Of a DNA stretch of 64,000 nt, positions 29,024-39,281 are shown piece after piece (position 1 is the stretch's first letter; the number at the start of each line of letters is the position of its first letter). Made by a program: the position numbers and the translations under genes. Location of the stretch: positions 58,501 through 122,500 of the forward strand of contig WBZZ01002516.1 of the NCBI GenBank assembly GCA_019918135.1, read 5' to 3'. The notes beneath the pieces are model-generated. The model was not told the DNA's origin and did not search any database. It saw only the letters and a program-made list of their open reading frames with translations. Origin of the DNA: Paulinella micropora (Eukaryota; Cercozoa; Imbricatea; Euglyphida; Paulinellidae).

Positions 29024-30403
29024 ACTTTCGTATCAATCGGTTAGTCGAGGTGGCTCGGTGGGATGCGAAGTTCGTTACGAAGATATTTGGTTCCGCGGCC
29101 GATGCGGAAGAACGACGAAGGAGGGCTAATCTCCTGTTACAGGCGATGCAGGAGGTGGGTATATCATTGACGGACCATCAGTCCAAGGCCAACGAGCCCC
29201 AATTTGATATACTTACGTTTGTCACGTCCAATTCCTGGGGAGGTTACTCTAGTACGGGGTCCAGCCCTATCAGAGATCCTCATCCAGTTCCTCAAACCCG
29301 TATTGGTCTTCGTCATCGAGCTCGTCAAGCTCATCGAACCCGTACTGGGGTCAGGGTGGTGGGCAATCACCGAATCCTAACGTCAACACATCATCTCCAG
29401 CAGGGGGTAGCCCTCATCCATACACACAGACAACCAAGTCGGGATTTCATTCTTCACCACCAGTGGGTGTGACATCACCACCTCCTACATATCAGGCACC
29501 ACAATTCACCATGCCTTTCTACACACCACCACCCGTACCTCCCATATTGCCCCTTCTTCCACCGCCGGCGGCTCCGACCCACCGCCGGCGGCTCCGACCC
29601 AGGGGGCCCCGCCCGCGACTCAGTCAGCGGGGAAGAAGAAGAGGAAAACACGCGTCATCCCGCGCCCAACAAGCCAACCGCTCAGCTCATTCCCCATCGA
29701 CCAGGGTCCGAATCGCTGTCCATATGGCATCCAACGGTTTGAGCATATTGGCAATCCTCCACCGAACAAAACAAATGTCATATGCGATTATTTTCATCAT
29801 GCGTTGGCATTCAATGCCCTACCGGATACACGATTCTGGGTATGGCCGTGCCTCATGAGTGAGTCGTGTCAACGATGGCACACTTACCCGGGCACCCCGC
29901 AACACCCAATTGCGATGAAACGGTACATACGCCGATACAAGGCGGGAGAGTCAAAGGTTAAGAAGCCGGAAGACGGCGATTGGGTGCCCTGCCCAAAGCA
30001 GCAGGCACACCTCAAATTGCCCTTCCCAGACGTGGACGAGCATGGGCGGGTCTCGTTAGTACCGAACTGGCAGGTGGCGGGATGGTATGCGGCCTTTGAC
30101 GCGGAGGCCGATACGCTCAAGAGCCAGTTCCCGGCGGCGGAGAGATACGCGGCGTACATGCCTGGACAGGAGTACCTCCTGACCCAGATGGGTACACGCA
30201 CCGCACGCAAACGCAAACGCAAACGCTCGCAACGCGTCACGTGTGCTGTGCAGGCCCAAGCCAGCCAGCAGGACAGAAGTCCAAGAAACGAAAATACGGC
30301 AAGTGATGGACAACCTCTCGCACAGGCACAACCCAGGGCTAGCAAGCGCGTACGCTTCTCAGACCCGTTGGTAGCCATCGCAGACGGTGACACACGTCGT
30401 TAA
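29020..30403 (+). pseudogene. Gag C-terminal region, broken by frameshifts
   Basis: Coding pieces lie in successive frames: 29020-29260, then a Ser/Pro/Tyr-rich frame from about 29260 that includes the frame at 29463, then 29804-30403 and its upstream extension. The second break coincides with a perfect 20-base tandem duplication (CCGCCGGCGGCTCCGACCCA, in the 29560-29602 interval). The last piece encodes a region with WVPCPKQQAHLKLPFPD and ends in a basic patch (RTARKRKRKRSQR), suitable for nucleic acid binding. The pieces probably formed a Gag C-terminus or nucleocapsid. Confidence 0.5.
29561..29602 (+). repeat. 20-base tandem duplication causing a frameshift
   Basis: CCGCCGGCGGCTCCGACCCA occurs twice with no gap. 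Twenty is not a multiple of three, so the coding frame changes here. Confidence 0.8.
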
Positions 30404-31823
30404 GACCGGACTGGAGGTTACGACCCCACCGGCAACTAAGGTAGTGGAAATCACGGACACGCCACCGTCGGATCGGGGGTCAGCGGCCACCGCTGCACCG
30501 TCGACGAGTGAGACAGTCACGATCGCATCCACACCACCTGTAGACACGAAATGGGTAGATACGACTCTGCCGATAGATAGGGTAGATAGGTTGGCGAGTT
30601 CACCAACGCCATGTCAGGTGGCCACAGTCAGTATCACACCACCGACGGCTAGGGCTGTTGATTCCCCACCTACACCACTCATAGACAGCTCTAAGGGGGT
30701 CTCAGACTCCTCCATAGACAGCTCTGCTACGGCAGGGGTGAATCCAGGGATAACAGAGGGGTACAACAGTAGTCGTGGCCGTACACTTACACCTGAAGTG
30801 ACGACCATCCGCAATCATGTACAGGCGGACCCTCATATATCCCCACCCAAAGACAATGTCACAGAGGTGACTAACGCGGATGACGGTGAAATGGACAGGC
30901 TAAGTAGCCGTGGCCGCACAGCGGGCACCTGCGTAAGCGATGCAGGCTCCATCCCGATCGACCCGTTACAGAAAACCGCCCCTTTTGTGAACAAGGTGAA
31001 TAACATTAAAGCCAGGGCAACACACACTATAGCACCTCAAAGGTCTTTGCTCGGTCGAAATGTTCGACTAGCCCCGGGAACGGTGGCCGGTTCGGATATT
31101 AATCACTCCAATATAGCACACATCGATCACGCTTTTCCCCCATGCACAGGGGGCACGTTTACTGCATCACCATTTCTAGCACAGGATGCAGTAGTACTCC
31201 CGGGACCAAGGGATGGCCCAAGCGTAGCTCCGGCGGTGGTATGCCAGATGGGGCTGAAACCACTGGTGGACCCGGATAAGCTTGGCGACGCCCAGCGCCG
31301 GAGAGCGAAAATGTATGCCGAGCTAGAACTAAAACAAGCCCTCATGTCACAGGCCGAACCACAGGACCTCCCGGATGCGGAGGCAAGGGATATGAGCTAC
31401 ACCCGATTGTATTGGCGGGAGCTCAACACCCACTTAGACACCGGTAATGACAGCATGGCACAGATCACATTTGCGGGACGTAGATTCATGGATAAGTTCG
31501 GGAAATTATTTAATTTCACGCGAGAGGGAAAACTCTGGTTTATTCGTGGTGCAAACGACGGACGCAGTGCGATCGTAGGTCGCATTCCGTTAACGATCGA
31601 ATTCCCAACGGGTATGACATATACCGTGCACGTCTTAGAGGTGCCGGATTTCCCGGGTACGATAGTGCTGGGTAAGCCTGATCTCAAGATGATGGAGGCA
31701 CAGCTTCTCTTGGGTCAGGACGTAATCAGGTACGGAAGGGGACGACACGTGTCGGAGTACCCTATCCTTAGCCTGGCCCAGAACGTCAGACAGATCATCC
31801 GTATAGGGGTAGGGCACAGGTGA
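30387..31823 (+). CDS. Retropepsin-bearing ORF of the LTR element
   Basis: About 478 residues. The first 280 are Thr/Pro/Ser-rich and disordered, with repeated TPP and SSRGRT motifs. The C-terminal 150 form an aspartic protease: the active-site motif LDTGNDS (about residue 350), a flap region, and VLGKPDLKM near the C-terminus, matching the retropepsin ILG-D/L pattern. It would cleave Gag and Pol. The ORF has no early ATG, overlaps the preceding frame by 17 bases and the pol frame by four (GTGA), so it is probably expressed by frameshifting. Confidence 0.7.
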   Translation: MTHVVKTGLEVTTPPATKVVEITDTPPSDRGSAATAAPSTSETVTIASTPPVDTKWVDTTLPIDRVDRLASSPTPCQVATVSITPPTARAVDSPPTPLIDSSKGVSDSSIDSSATAGVNPGITEGYNSSRGRTLTPEVTTIRNHVQADPHISPPKDNVTEVTNADDGEMDRLSSRGRTAGTCVSDAGSIPIDPLQKTAPFVNKVNNIKARATHTIAPQRSLLGRNVRLAPGTVAGSDINHSNIAHIDHAFPPCTGGTFTASPFLAQDAVVLPGPRDGPSVAPAVVCQMGLKPLVDPDKLGDAQRRRAKMYAELELKQALMSQAEPQDLPDAEARDMSYTRLYWRELNTHLDTGNDSMAQITFAGRRFMDKFGKLFNFTREGKLWFIRGANDGRSAIVGRIPLTIEFPTGMTYTVHVLEVPDFPGTIVLGKPDLKMMEAQLLLGQDVIRYGRGRHVSEYPILSLAQNVRQIIRIGVGHR

Positions 31824-34800
31824 CGTTGATCCCTCCCGCACCACCCATACCGCATGATATAAGGACAGAGCAGCGTGTTACACCCGCAGGCACAGCTTGG
31901 GTATACACGAACGTATATGTCCTGGAGCTGACCGGCCCATGGGCGGGCTTCGAGGATTTGGCGGCAGAACGCGAGGCCCAAATCTTGCTGTTGCGGAAGC
32001 AAGAAGAATCGTGGCATGGGTTTGACCGAACCTACCTCTATGGAGGCGGGCAGAAGCAACCACACGAATTCATACGGGTCAAGTCCAGCCTAGTCTTCCA
32101 CGCATCGAAACGCCTCACAGAGGACGACGATGTCATGGAAAAACTGAAGCAATGGTATAAGGGATCGGAGCCCATCCAGCCCGAGAGCCTATCGAAAGTA
32201 CCGAAGCTTCTAGCTGATAGACTGGATCGGGGTGAGGACATCACAATCATCCTCCCGATACACCCCACCGTGATGTGGTGGAGAGATGTATTGGATAGGG
32301 TAGTTGATGATCCGATACCGATACCTAGCAGACAGGCTAAACCGCCCATGACATTTAGGCTTGGATCACGGCAGGATGGTCTGGCGTATAGAACCAAACT
32401 CCTGACCCGGAAAGTCGATGACATGAGAGAGCTGGCCTTTCAGATATTTCCGGGTTTCTATCATAAGTCGGCGGCGAAACAATACGCTGATATGATAGTG
32501 GAACTGCAGGAATTCGCCACATGGGACAACCAGTCCACCACTCGATACCCAGGCAGGGACGCGAAGGATGAGGTTGAGGATCCGGACTCCATTCTAGAGT
32601 ACCCGGACGATCGAAGGGATCAGAAGCCGGTCGAAGAGATCATCGAGGAGGTCATAGCACGACAGTCAGGGTCGCCAGACTTCGTTCGGGATCCCAAGGA
32701 CCAATTTCTGAAGAACAAAACCCTCTTTGGACCTCTTGTAGCCGGTGGTGTAAAACACACTGCTGCTAAGATAGAGCGCCAGGTGGGACAAACGATGCCT
32801 CGCCTTCGCGGATCACGCCTCAGTTACAAAGAGGAACAGATCTGTAAAGAAATGATCCAAGACATGTTAGCTAAACGGCTTATAGAACCATCATGGTCAG
32901 AATACCGATCACCAGTTCGGTTAGCACCAAAGCCGGATGGCAAGCAGCGACTTTGTATCAATTACACGAGGCTCAATAAGATCATCAAGAGCGTTGAGGC
33001 ACCAATTCCCCGCATGCGGGACGGTCTTAACCGACTCAGACAAGCTAAGTTCTTTACAAAGCTGGACCTGAAAAATGGATTCTGGAACATCCCTTTGGAT
33101 GTGGATAGTCGGGCGCTAACGGCCTTTGCCGTTGGAGGAAGGCTATACCAGTGGACGGTTCTCCCAATGGGATTGAAGACCGCTCCAGCAATCTTCCAGG
33201 ATTGCATGAATCAGGCTCTGTCCGATCCGAAGTACGGCGATCCGAAGTTCGCTGAGACTTACGGGCATACTAATCAGTATAGCTTTTGTTATATCGATGA
33301 TATCGTTATTTATTCGAACACGGAGGCAGAGCATCTGGCTCACGTATCGGATATACTGAGACGCTTGGAAGCTTTCGGCCTCAGGCTGAACCTAGAGAAG
33401 TGTTCGTTCGCTCAGGACCACATCGACTATCTAGGATACAGGGTCAAGAATGGGGTCATAGTGTTGAAGCCGGAGAATCGGGACGCTATACGTTCCCTTC
33501 CACGCCCAAACACACGCACAGCGTTGCACTCTTTTCTCTGTATGGCACAGGTGTACTCGGAATTCATTCCGAACTTTCAGGATTTCGTTAAACCATTACG
33601 GGACTTCTGCCTGCATGGCGACCCGGATGGTGAATGGCCGCCAAAGGCAGCGGAAGTATACTCGAAGTTGAAGGAAGCGTTGACACGAGACCCCCTTACA
33701 GAGGGCGGATCGGTCTTGATTCTTCCTGACTTTGAAAAGCTTTTTGTTGTGGCGACGGACGCGTCGAAATACGCGGTCGGGGCTGTCTTACAACAATACG
33801 ACGAAGAGCATAAACAGCTAAGACCGATCATGTTCGTGAGCAAGAAGCTGACGCCCGAACAGGTCAACTATTGCACAAGGCAACGTGAAGCGTTGGCGAT
33901 AGTTTGGGCGTTCAGTCGGCTGAGGGAGTACCTTTGGGGTGCCCCGAACATATTGGTTCAGACAGATCACGCTAACCTGCGATGGCTCATGGATCGGGAG
34001 CATACGGGACGACTGGCCCGATGGCAATCGGAGTTGGCTCTGTATGATTTCACCATTGAGTACATCAAAGGCAAGGAGAACACGGTCCCAGATAGCTTGT
34101 CGCGGATGCCTCGGGTAAAGGGCTCCGTGGGCGACGGCTTAGATCGCTTTGCCTTGAACACTCCTACGGCCGGCCTAGTCGGATGGACAGCCAATGATGT
34201 CTGGGTGGCCACGGAGCATACTGCAGATTTCAAAGACACGCTGCCGGCGGGTATGGCATATCTGACCTCCACCTCTCAGAGTTGGACACCGGGATATCGA
34301 CCCGATGCTCAGGCCGAGTTGTTGGACCAGCTGCAATGCATATGGCGAGTATGTTGCGCGCAACACGAGGCTGAGGACTGGCAAAACCTGCTGGAGGAGA
34401 TCGACACTCAGTCGGATATCCTCAGCGAGGGGGACATAAGGCCGGGTCAGACCCACGAACATGAACACTCCTTTAACGCGTTCTTCGCGGATAAGTCGCA
34501 GTCGTTCTGGGTACCTCAGAATGTCCACCCTTCACGGTCAGCGATTATTGCGGCCGCCGGGCAAACACAGCGATCACGGGGACCGATAAGCCTAGTCACC
34601 AGCGCCCTTCAGTTGGACGATCTGGATATGACGATGGCAAGCCCCGAGGTGTTTGGTCAGTTGGCGAGAAGCTCTAAAGAATGGGCCCTCTTCATTGCGC
34701 ACGCCATTGATCCGCTAAAACACCCTGAGACTAGAGAGATTAGAGCACAGAAAAAGACTATGACGTGGCACGATGACCTCCTGTGGTATAAAGGAAAAGG

Positions 34801-35116
34801 CGGCAAGTGGGAAAAGACGCCGTCGAAGTGGACCCTCTGGGTTTCACCTTCGTTACGAAAGGCGATCTTGGTGGCCACACACCGTTCTGCTCTTAACTCA
34901 CACACGGGCAGGGATAAGATGTCATGGTTCATATCACGAAGATTCTGGTGGCACGGTATGCAGCAATCCGCCGACACAGTCGCCGCATGCGAACACTGCA
35001 AGCGAACCAAAACACCGCACAACAGCGCTCAGAAGGGCCTGTACGGGGAATACAAGATGGTCGAAAACATCTTTGACATGCTACATGTTGATTATGTAGG
35101 ACCACTACCACGTTAG
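31820..35116 (+). CDS. Pol: reverse transcriptase, RNase H, integrase N-terminus
   Basis: A 1,098-residue frame. RT covers about residues 350 to 560, with LRINYTRLN-type motif (LCINYTRLNK), FTKLDLKNGFWNIPL, LPMGLKTAPAIFQ, the catalytic YIDDIVIYS, and a LEKCSFA-LGY thumb. RNase H covers about 640 to 750, with VVATDASKYAVGAVL and QREALAIVWA, then QTDHANLRWL. An H2C2 zinc finger lies at about 1010 to 1060 (H-S-ALNSHTGRDKM ... CEHCKRTK), followed by the start of the integrase core (DMLHVDYVGPLPR), where a TAG at 35114 stops it. The pattern is Ty3/gypsy. The start overlaps the protease frame at GTGA. Confidence 0.9.
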   Translation: MTLIPPAPPIPHDIRTEQRVTPAGTAWVYTNVYVLELTGPWAGFEDLAAEREAQILLLRKQEESWHGFDRTYLYGGGQKQPHEFIRVKSSLVFHASKRLTEDDDVMEKLKQWYKGSEPIQPESLSKVPKLLADRLDRGEDITIILPIHPTVMWWRDVLDRVVDDPIPIPSRQAKPPMTFRLGSRQDGLAYRTKLLTRKVDDMRELAFQIFPGFYHKSAAKQYADMIVELQEFATWDNQSTTRYPGRDAKDEVEDPDSILEYPDDRRDQKPVEEIIEEVIARQSGSPDFVRDPKDQFLKNKTLFGPLVAGGVKHTAAKIERQVGQTMPRLRGSRLSYKEEQICKEMIQDMLAKRLIEPSWSEYRSPVRLAPKPDGKQRLCINYTRLNKIIKSVEAPIPRMRDGLNRLRQAKFFTKLDLKNGFWNIPLDVDSRALTAFAVGGRLYQWTVLPMGLKTAPAIFQDCMNQALSDPKYGDPKFAETYGHTNQYSFCYIDDIVIYSNTEAEHLAHVSDILRRLEAFGLRLNLEKCSFAQDHIDYLGYRVKNGVIVLKPENRDAIRSLPRPNTRTALHSFLCMAQVYSEFIPNFQDFVKPLRDFCLHGDPDGEWPPKAAEVYSKLKEALTRDPLTEGGSVLILPDFEKLFVVATDASKYAVGAVLQQYDEEHKQLRPIMFVSKKLTPEQVNYCTRQREALAIVWAFSRLREYLWGAPNILVQTDHANLRWLMDREHTGRLARWQSELALYDFTIEYIKGKENTVPDSLSRMPRVKGSVGDGLDRFALNTPTAGLVGWTANDVWVATEHTADFKDTLPAGMAYLTSTSQSWTPGYRPDAQAELLDQLQCIWRVCCAQHEAEDWQNLLEEIDTQSDILSEGDIRPGQTHEHEHSFNAFFADKSQSFWVPQNVHPSRSAIIAAAGQTQRSRGPISLVTSALQLDDLDMTMASPEVFGQLARSSKEWALFIAHAIDPLKHPETREIRAQKKTMTWHDDLLWYKGKGGKWEKTPSKWTLWVSPSLRKAILVATHRSALNSHTGRDKMSWFISRRFWWHGMQQSADTVAACEHCKRTKTPHNSAQKGLYGEYKMVENIFDMLHVDYVGPLPR

Positions 35117-35764
35117 GAAAAACATAATTATCGGTACATCCTGACGGCCATAGACCGCTTCTCGAACTACGTGTTCGCGATGCCGGTGGTAGATAAGGAT
35201 GCGGAATCGACATGCAAGGCCTTAGTCGACCATGTCTTCCGATATACTGGAGTTCCGAAAAATGTGTATAGCGATCGGGGATCGGAGTTTACAAACGACC
35301 TCTCCGCTCGGCTATCCACAGTCTGGGGATTCAAGTGGAAATACGTAACGGCATATTCGCCGGAGAGCAATGGCAAGTTGAGAGGGTCCATAGACCGCTC
35401 AAGGCCGCACTCCAGCAATACTGCCGCGACAATCAACATGTATGGCATAAGGCATTACCATCTTTTGTCTTCTCTAATAGTATGAACAACACCGCATCGA
35501 GGGCATTGGGCGGAAAGGCCACAGGCGCTTCCCCTAATCTCTTGGTATACGGACAGCACTTGAAAATTCCGGAGGAGGTGTTACCGAATCTCCCGGAAGG
35601 GGGTTTCTTAAAGCATGAGGAGCTAATGGCCTGCGGGTTATGGCGGAACCAGACACTACGTCACGAAGGCACGGGAGGCCGAGGAGGCTCACCACCAAAA
35701 CCAGCAAACGCCGAACAAAGTCAAGTATGAGTCGGGGGAATACCACAAGGGGGACTTAGTCTTC
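35117..35764 (+). pseudogene. Integrase core remnants
   Basis: After the stop at 35114 the integrase core continues in other frames. 35171-35380 shows FAMPVVDKDAES, VYSDRGSEFTN (second catalytic Asp) and YSPESNG (the E-bearing region). From about 35380 the frame at 35335-35730 carries the FVFSNSMNNTASRALG part. A further change near 35700 leads into the frame of 35765. At least three frame changes leave the enzyme non-functional in this copy. Confidence 0.75.
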
Positions 35765-36727
35765 TTGTACGTACCCCAGGTACCCAGCTTGGTTAGCGTC
35801 AAGCTCTTCCCTATGTGGCAAGGCCCTTACACTGTGGTAGAACAAGTAGGTGCTTTGACATACCGGATACAGGGAAAGGGTAAGACGCTAGTAGTACATG
35901 TACGGCGGTTGATGCGTTTTAACCCCATGCTAGATCGTAACGAAACGATGACGGAAGCCGTACAGCGGCTAGAACACAGTTTACGGACTCCGCCCAAGCG
36001 CCGTGACAAGACGGACGAGGCGAAAGAGAACTCGAACCAACCCCTACCGGCTGCGGCCGAGGGGAGCGATCCGAACAATAACGAAGCCAAGGAAGTCGAG
36101 GCCGAACAAGCCGATCCTTCCGAGGGGGACGTTATTGCACCACGACCAACCAACCACCTGCAATCGGAACAGGAGGAGAAGGTTGAACCGGTACCGAGAT
36201 GCCCACCGGCGGTCTCGAAGTTGCGATCGGGCGACGACGTGAAAACCATGCACTGGCATGTTGGAAAGATATACCTTCTCCGACCGCCGGAAGCGCACGT
36301 CGGCGATGATTGCTTGAACGACTTTTTCCTCATGAAAGTGAGGGAATGGGAACCGCAGACTCGGGTTAGGCGCGCAAGCAAGGCAATCAAAGCTGAGCCG
36401 CCCGTACTGCAGTTCTACAGATCGCACCAAGACCTCGACGAGCCGGAATCACGGATCTTTTATCCTGTGTTCCGCGACTCCAACGAAGTCGAAACGTTTT
36501 GGAAGGGCATCACAGACAAGTCAGAAGGCTACACGCCCTGGCAAATCCAGGCATGGCCTCGGATGGTGTTAGATTATCCATTCGATCTACAGCACGGTCG
36601 AATCCCCCTACGGGTGTGGGATGAAATAATAGCCGAGGGCATAGCGACCCATTTCATCGGAGCACCACCACCAGGCAAATACAAGAAAGCCAAATTGGGG
36701 CAGGCAAAGAAACACAAACTAGCCTAG
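35765..36727 (+). CDS. Integrase C-terminus with GPY-type module and long tail
   Basis: The frame is open from about 35,710. It begins with the integrase C-terminal module: GDLVFLYVP before the listed start, then FPMWQGPYTVVEQVG, ALTYRIQ and VHVRRLMRF, the GPY/F domain of Ty3/gypsy integrases. It continues for 260 more residues: an acidic linker, then a conserved-looking part with MHWHVGKIYLLRPPE and a Trp/Tyr-rich end. The tail is not a chromodomain that I can recognise. The product is probably only the 3' part of the Pol polyprotein, as no suitable ATG is present. Confidence 0.65.
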   Translation: MYVPQVPSLVSVKLFPMWQGPYTVVEQVGALTYRIQGKGKTLVVHVRRLMRFNPMLDRNETMTEAVQRLEHSLRTPPKRRDKTDEAKENSNQPLPAAAEGSDPNNNEAKEVEAEQADPSEGDVIAPRPTNHLQSEQEEKVEPVPRCPPAVSKLRSGDDVKTMHWHVGKIYLLRPPEAHVGDDCLNDFFLMKVREWEPQTRVRRASKAIKAEPPVLQFYRSHQDLDEPESRIFYPVFRDSNEVETFWKGITDKSEGYTPWQIQAWPRMVLDYPFDLQHGRIPLRVWDEIIAEGIATHFIGAPPPGKYKKAKLGQAKKHKLA

Positions 36728-37502
36728 CCTAGCATGCCGTGCGACACCTCACTTACATAGCTACTTCGGGTAGTATGAGAGATCCAAAGACCATTGCTGG
36801 GGAATAACAGTAAGAAACTAGCCATAAGAAAGGGACACGGCTTTGGACTCCATACATGTTAAAATACTACCTAAGTCCGTTCTTCTTAGAGATAGTGAAA
36901 GAGAGCATAACATGACATGATACACGGGAAAAGACCCTGCCTTACCCTCCGTGAGGTGCGACGGCCCCGAAGGACCCAGTGTCTTGACGGGCTGGTAGTT
37001 GGTGTTCCACCAGGGATCGGAATAGCTTCGGGTTAGCTATGTTAACGCGCAGCAATGCCCGTTAATATGGCTGACATTGCATATTATACCCACCTCCTCT
37101 CGAGTTGCACACCCGCCTCCAGCGGCTATGACATGAGTGGCGTATAATAAGTTATTCCCCACAGAGTGTCTTAGATATTATGCTCGCTCTAGTCTGCTCT
37201 TTGTTTGGATGGAAGGGGCCTCAGGCACCCGACAGCCCTATCTATATAAATAAGCATATCTATTCCACTAATAATTATAACACGTCCCTATATACCGCCG
37301 CAAATCGCGCAGTACGGCGAGGGCGGAACACGCGGGCAGCCAAGGTGACCGGGGCAGGGGTGCACCCGCGTCGTCGCGCTGTTGACCAGCGTTTGGAAAC
37401 GAGCAGACAGTCGAACACCGACACGAGAACAAAACACACATCGCACATTGCTCGTTGTGCTTGGGCTGAGATATAGACATATATACATACGAACTCACTA
37501 AC
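36728..37502 (+). other. Non-coding gap after pol
   Basis: About 775 bases with no believable ORF; the frame at 37180-37476 has no recognisable feature. It may carry a second leader for the downstream ORFs. Confidence 0.4.
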
Positions 37503-38594
37503 ATGTGCATTATACAGGCACCTAGCGGTGTATGTTTGGCACCTGACATCTGGAAGAGCAAAATTCTCCTGGCGTGCGTAGCCTCTTTGGCACCGGACTT
37601 GGGATTCCTCCTGGCGTGCGTAGCTTCAATCCTGGTGATACTTATCGTACACCTAGGATTACAAGCGATCGCGGGGGCGGGGCAACAGCCTCATCCATCT
37701 GCGCGGAGTAGTCCGGCGGAGACGACCCCGGCGGCTAGCCCGGTGGCGGGCCGACATCGCGAGGCGAAGCAGCAGGAGGGATCAGACCCATCTGAGGAAG
37801 ACAACTTCAGGTGCGGTCATACACATCAATCACCAGAGGGGATACCCCGCAACACGATGACCACTCCGAGCAGTGGCGCAAACAATCTTGCGAACAAGGG
37901 CACACAGCGAAGTGACTCCTTACAACGCAACCCTGGCGGGCCTGATACACCGCTCACACCCGTTCGACGCTCAGGTGGCACAACTCAGGCTAGTGTTGTG
38001 GCTACACCGGCATCCCCACAGGGGAAAGTTGAGGTCGAGTCGGAGATGTTGACAACCCCTATGAAGTCATCGGCTGACGAGGGGGAGGCACCGACCGAGG
38101 ACACACCTTCATCTCCGCCAACCGACCCGGAAATCAATCCCGAAGGGCTCAAGACCCCTCGACACACGGGATTTGAGTGGGAAACGGATGAGGAGAACGA
38201 GGAGCTATGCCGACCTATGGACCTCACACCAGAGGAGGATAGGGAGGAAGCCCGATTGCGATATTGGAAGCAGGTCGGCAATGAGGACAGGCTCAAGCCC
38301 GACGCTTACAGTGACAAACTGAACCCGCCCGAAGCAAAGCGGTCTGATGACCAGCCACGGCCCACGGATCTGGCGTATCAGCACCACCGCTGCCCGCCAC
38401 CTGAGCCAACGGCACATTGGGGCCGGGACGAAGTGTTCATTGCATACTTCCATGCCTCCGACGATATATTTGGAGTATACGGACCGATTGACCGACCGAT
38501 ATACGTATATTCGGAACGGGGCCCGGTACCGCAGAGGGCATACAGGGTTGTAGCACCCGGGGTGCATAGGCCATACCGCATCAACACGAGGTAA
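37503..38594 (+). CDS. Extra ORF A of the LTR element, with hydrophobic segment
   Basis: A 363-residue ORF from the ATG at 37503. Residues about 20 to 58 are strongly hydrophobic with a duplicated LLACVAS motif (two adjacent segments, the second LLACVASILVILIVHLGL), giving one or two membrane helices near the N-terminus. The rest is Pro/Ser/Thr/Glu-rich and disordered until about 270, then a Tyr/Arg-rich C-terminus. An ORF with a membrane segment between pol and the 3' LTR is in the env position, but nothing else resembles an envelope glycoprotein. The stop overlaps the next ATG as TAATG at 38592-38596. Confidence 0.55.
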   Translation: MCIIQAPSGVCLAPDIWKSKILLACVASLAPDLGFLLACVASILVILIVHLGLQAIAGAGQQPHPSARSSPAETTPAASPVAGRHREAKQQEGSDPSEEDNFRCGHTHQSPEGIPRNTMTTPSSGANNLANKGTQRSDSLQRNPGGPDTPLTPVRRSGGTTQASVVATPASPQGKVEVESEMLTTPMKSSADEGEAPTEDTPSSPPTDPEINPEGLKTPRHTGFEWETDEENEELCRPMDLTPEEDREEARLRYWKQVGNEDRLKPDAYSDKLNPPEAKRSDDQPRPTDLAYQHHRCPPPEPTAHWGRDEVFIAYFHASDDIFGVYGPIDRPIYVYSERGPVPQRAYRVVAPGVHRPYRINTR

Positions 38595-39244
38595 TGTTGC
38601 GGGGAATGAGCTTGCATCTTTTTCAGAACTTAGAACAGGAAAGGGAGGAGTATGAGATACCGGTGCGTTACGCGTACGACCCAAAGTCGCGTAGACTACA
38701 CCGAATCTACCCACCTTACCCTGATATCACAGATGCGGAGCGCAGGCTGAGGCTACAATGCCCGGCGCTCGCGCATACCACAAATGAACGAACGTTCCCG
38801 TTCACACCGTCTAAGGAACCATATCGGATGCGGTTGGTGGGCAACCAGGTCAATTGGGTCCCAGACCCGCACTTGTTTGAGGCAAACCCTCGCAAGGTTA
38901 ACCTGCCGCCACCACCACCACCCGAATGCGATGAGCGGGGCTTTCCGACGTTTAATGCATCCGCAAGGTATATACCCACCGAACAGGACAATGTCCTGCG
39001 GGTACAATGCGAAGCGGAAAAGAAACGCGGAGGGGTATACCCGAGGTGCTCTCGGATATGGAACCTCCCGAAAAGAGCGTACATGTCACCGGAGAGATAT
39101 GGGCCACATCGGTGCCCAGATCACGCCTACAACGGTGATGTCGAGTTGAAGTCATGCGTGCGGTCGCTGCCGGTGTTCAACCCGGAAGCGGGGTTACGCA
39201 CATGGAGACATCTCGATACCCCGTTGCCGGGGATCGTTCCGTAA
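38594..39244 (+). CDS. Extra ORF B of the LTR element
   Basis: A 216-residue ORF whose ATG overlaps the stop of ORF A in TAATG, suggesting coupled reinitiation. It is rich in Arg, Tyr and Pro with several cysteines, a PPPPPPEC run (about residue 105), and short Cys-His patterns (HRCPDHAYNG and CVRSLPVF) near the C-terminus that could bind metal. No known family recognised. Composition is close to ORF C, so the two may be related or act together. Confidence 0.5.
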   Translation: MLRGMSLHLFQNLEQEREEYEIPVRYAYDPKSRRLHRIYPPYPDITDAERRLRLQCPALAHTTNERTFPFTPSKEPYRMRLVGNQVNWVPDPHLFEANPRKVNLPPPPPPECDERGFPTFNASARYIPTEQDNVLRVQCEAEKKRGGVYPRCSRIWNLPKRAYMSPERYGPHRCPDHAYNGDVELKSCVRSLPVFNPEAGLRTWRHLDTPLPGIVP

Positions 39245-39281
39245 AGACGGATGGACGAGGAAAGATTAAAGCACGAAACAC

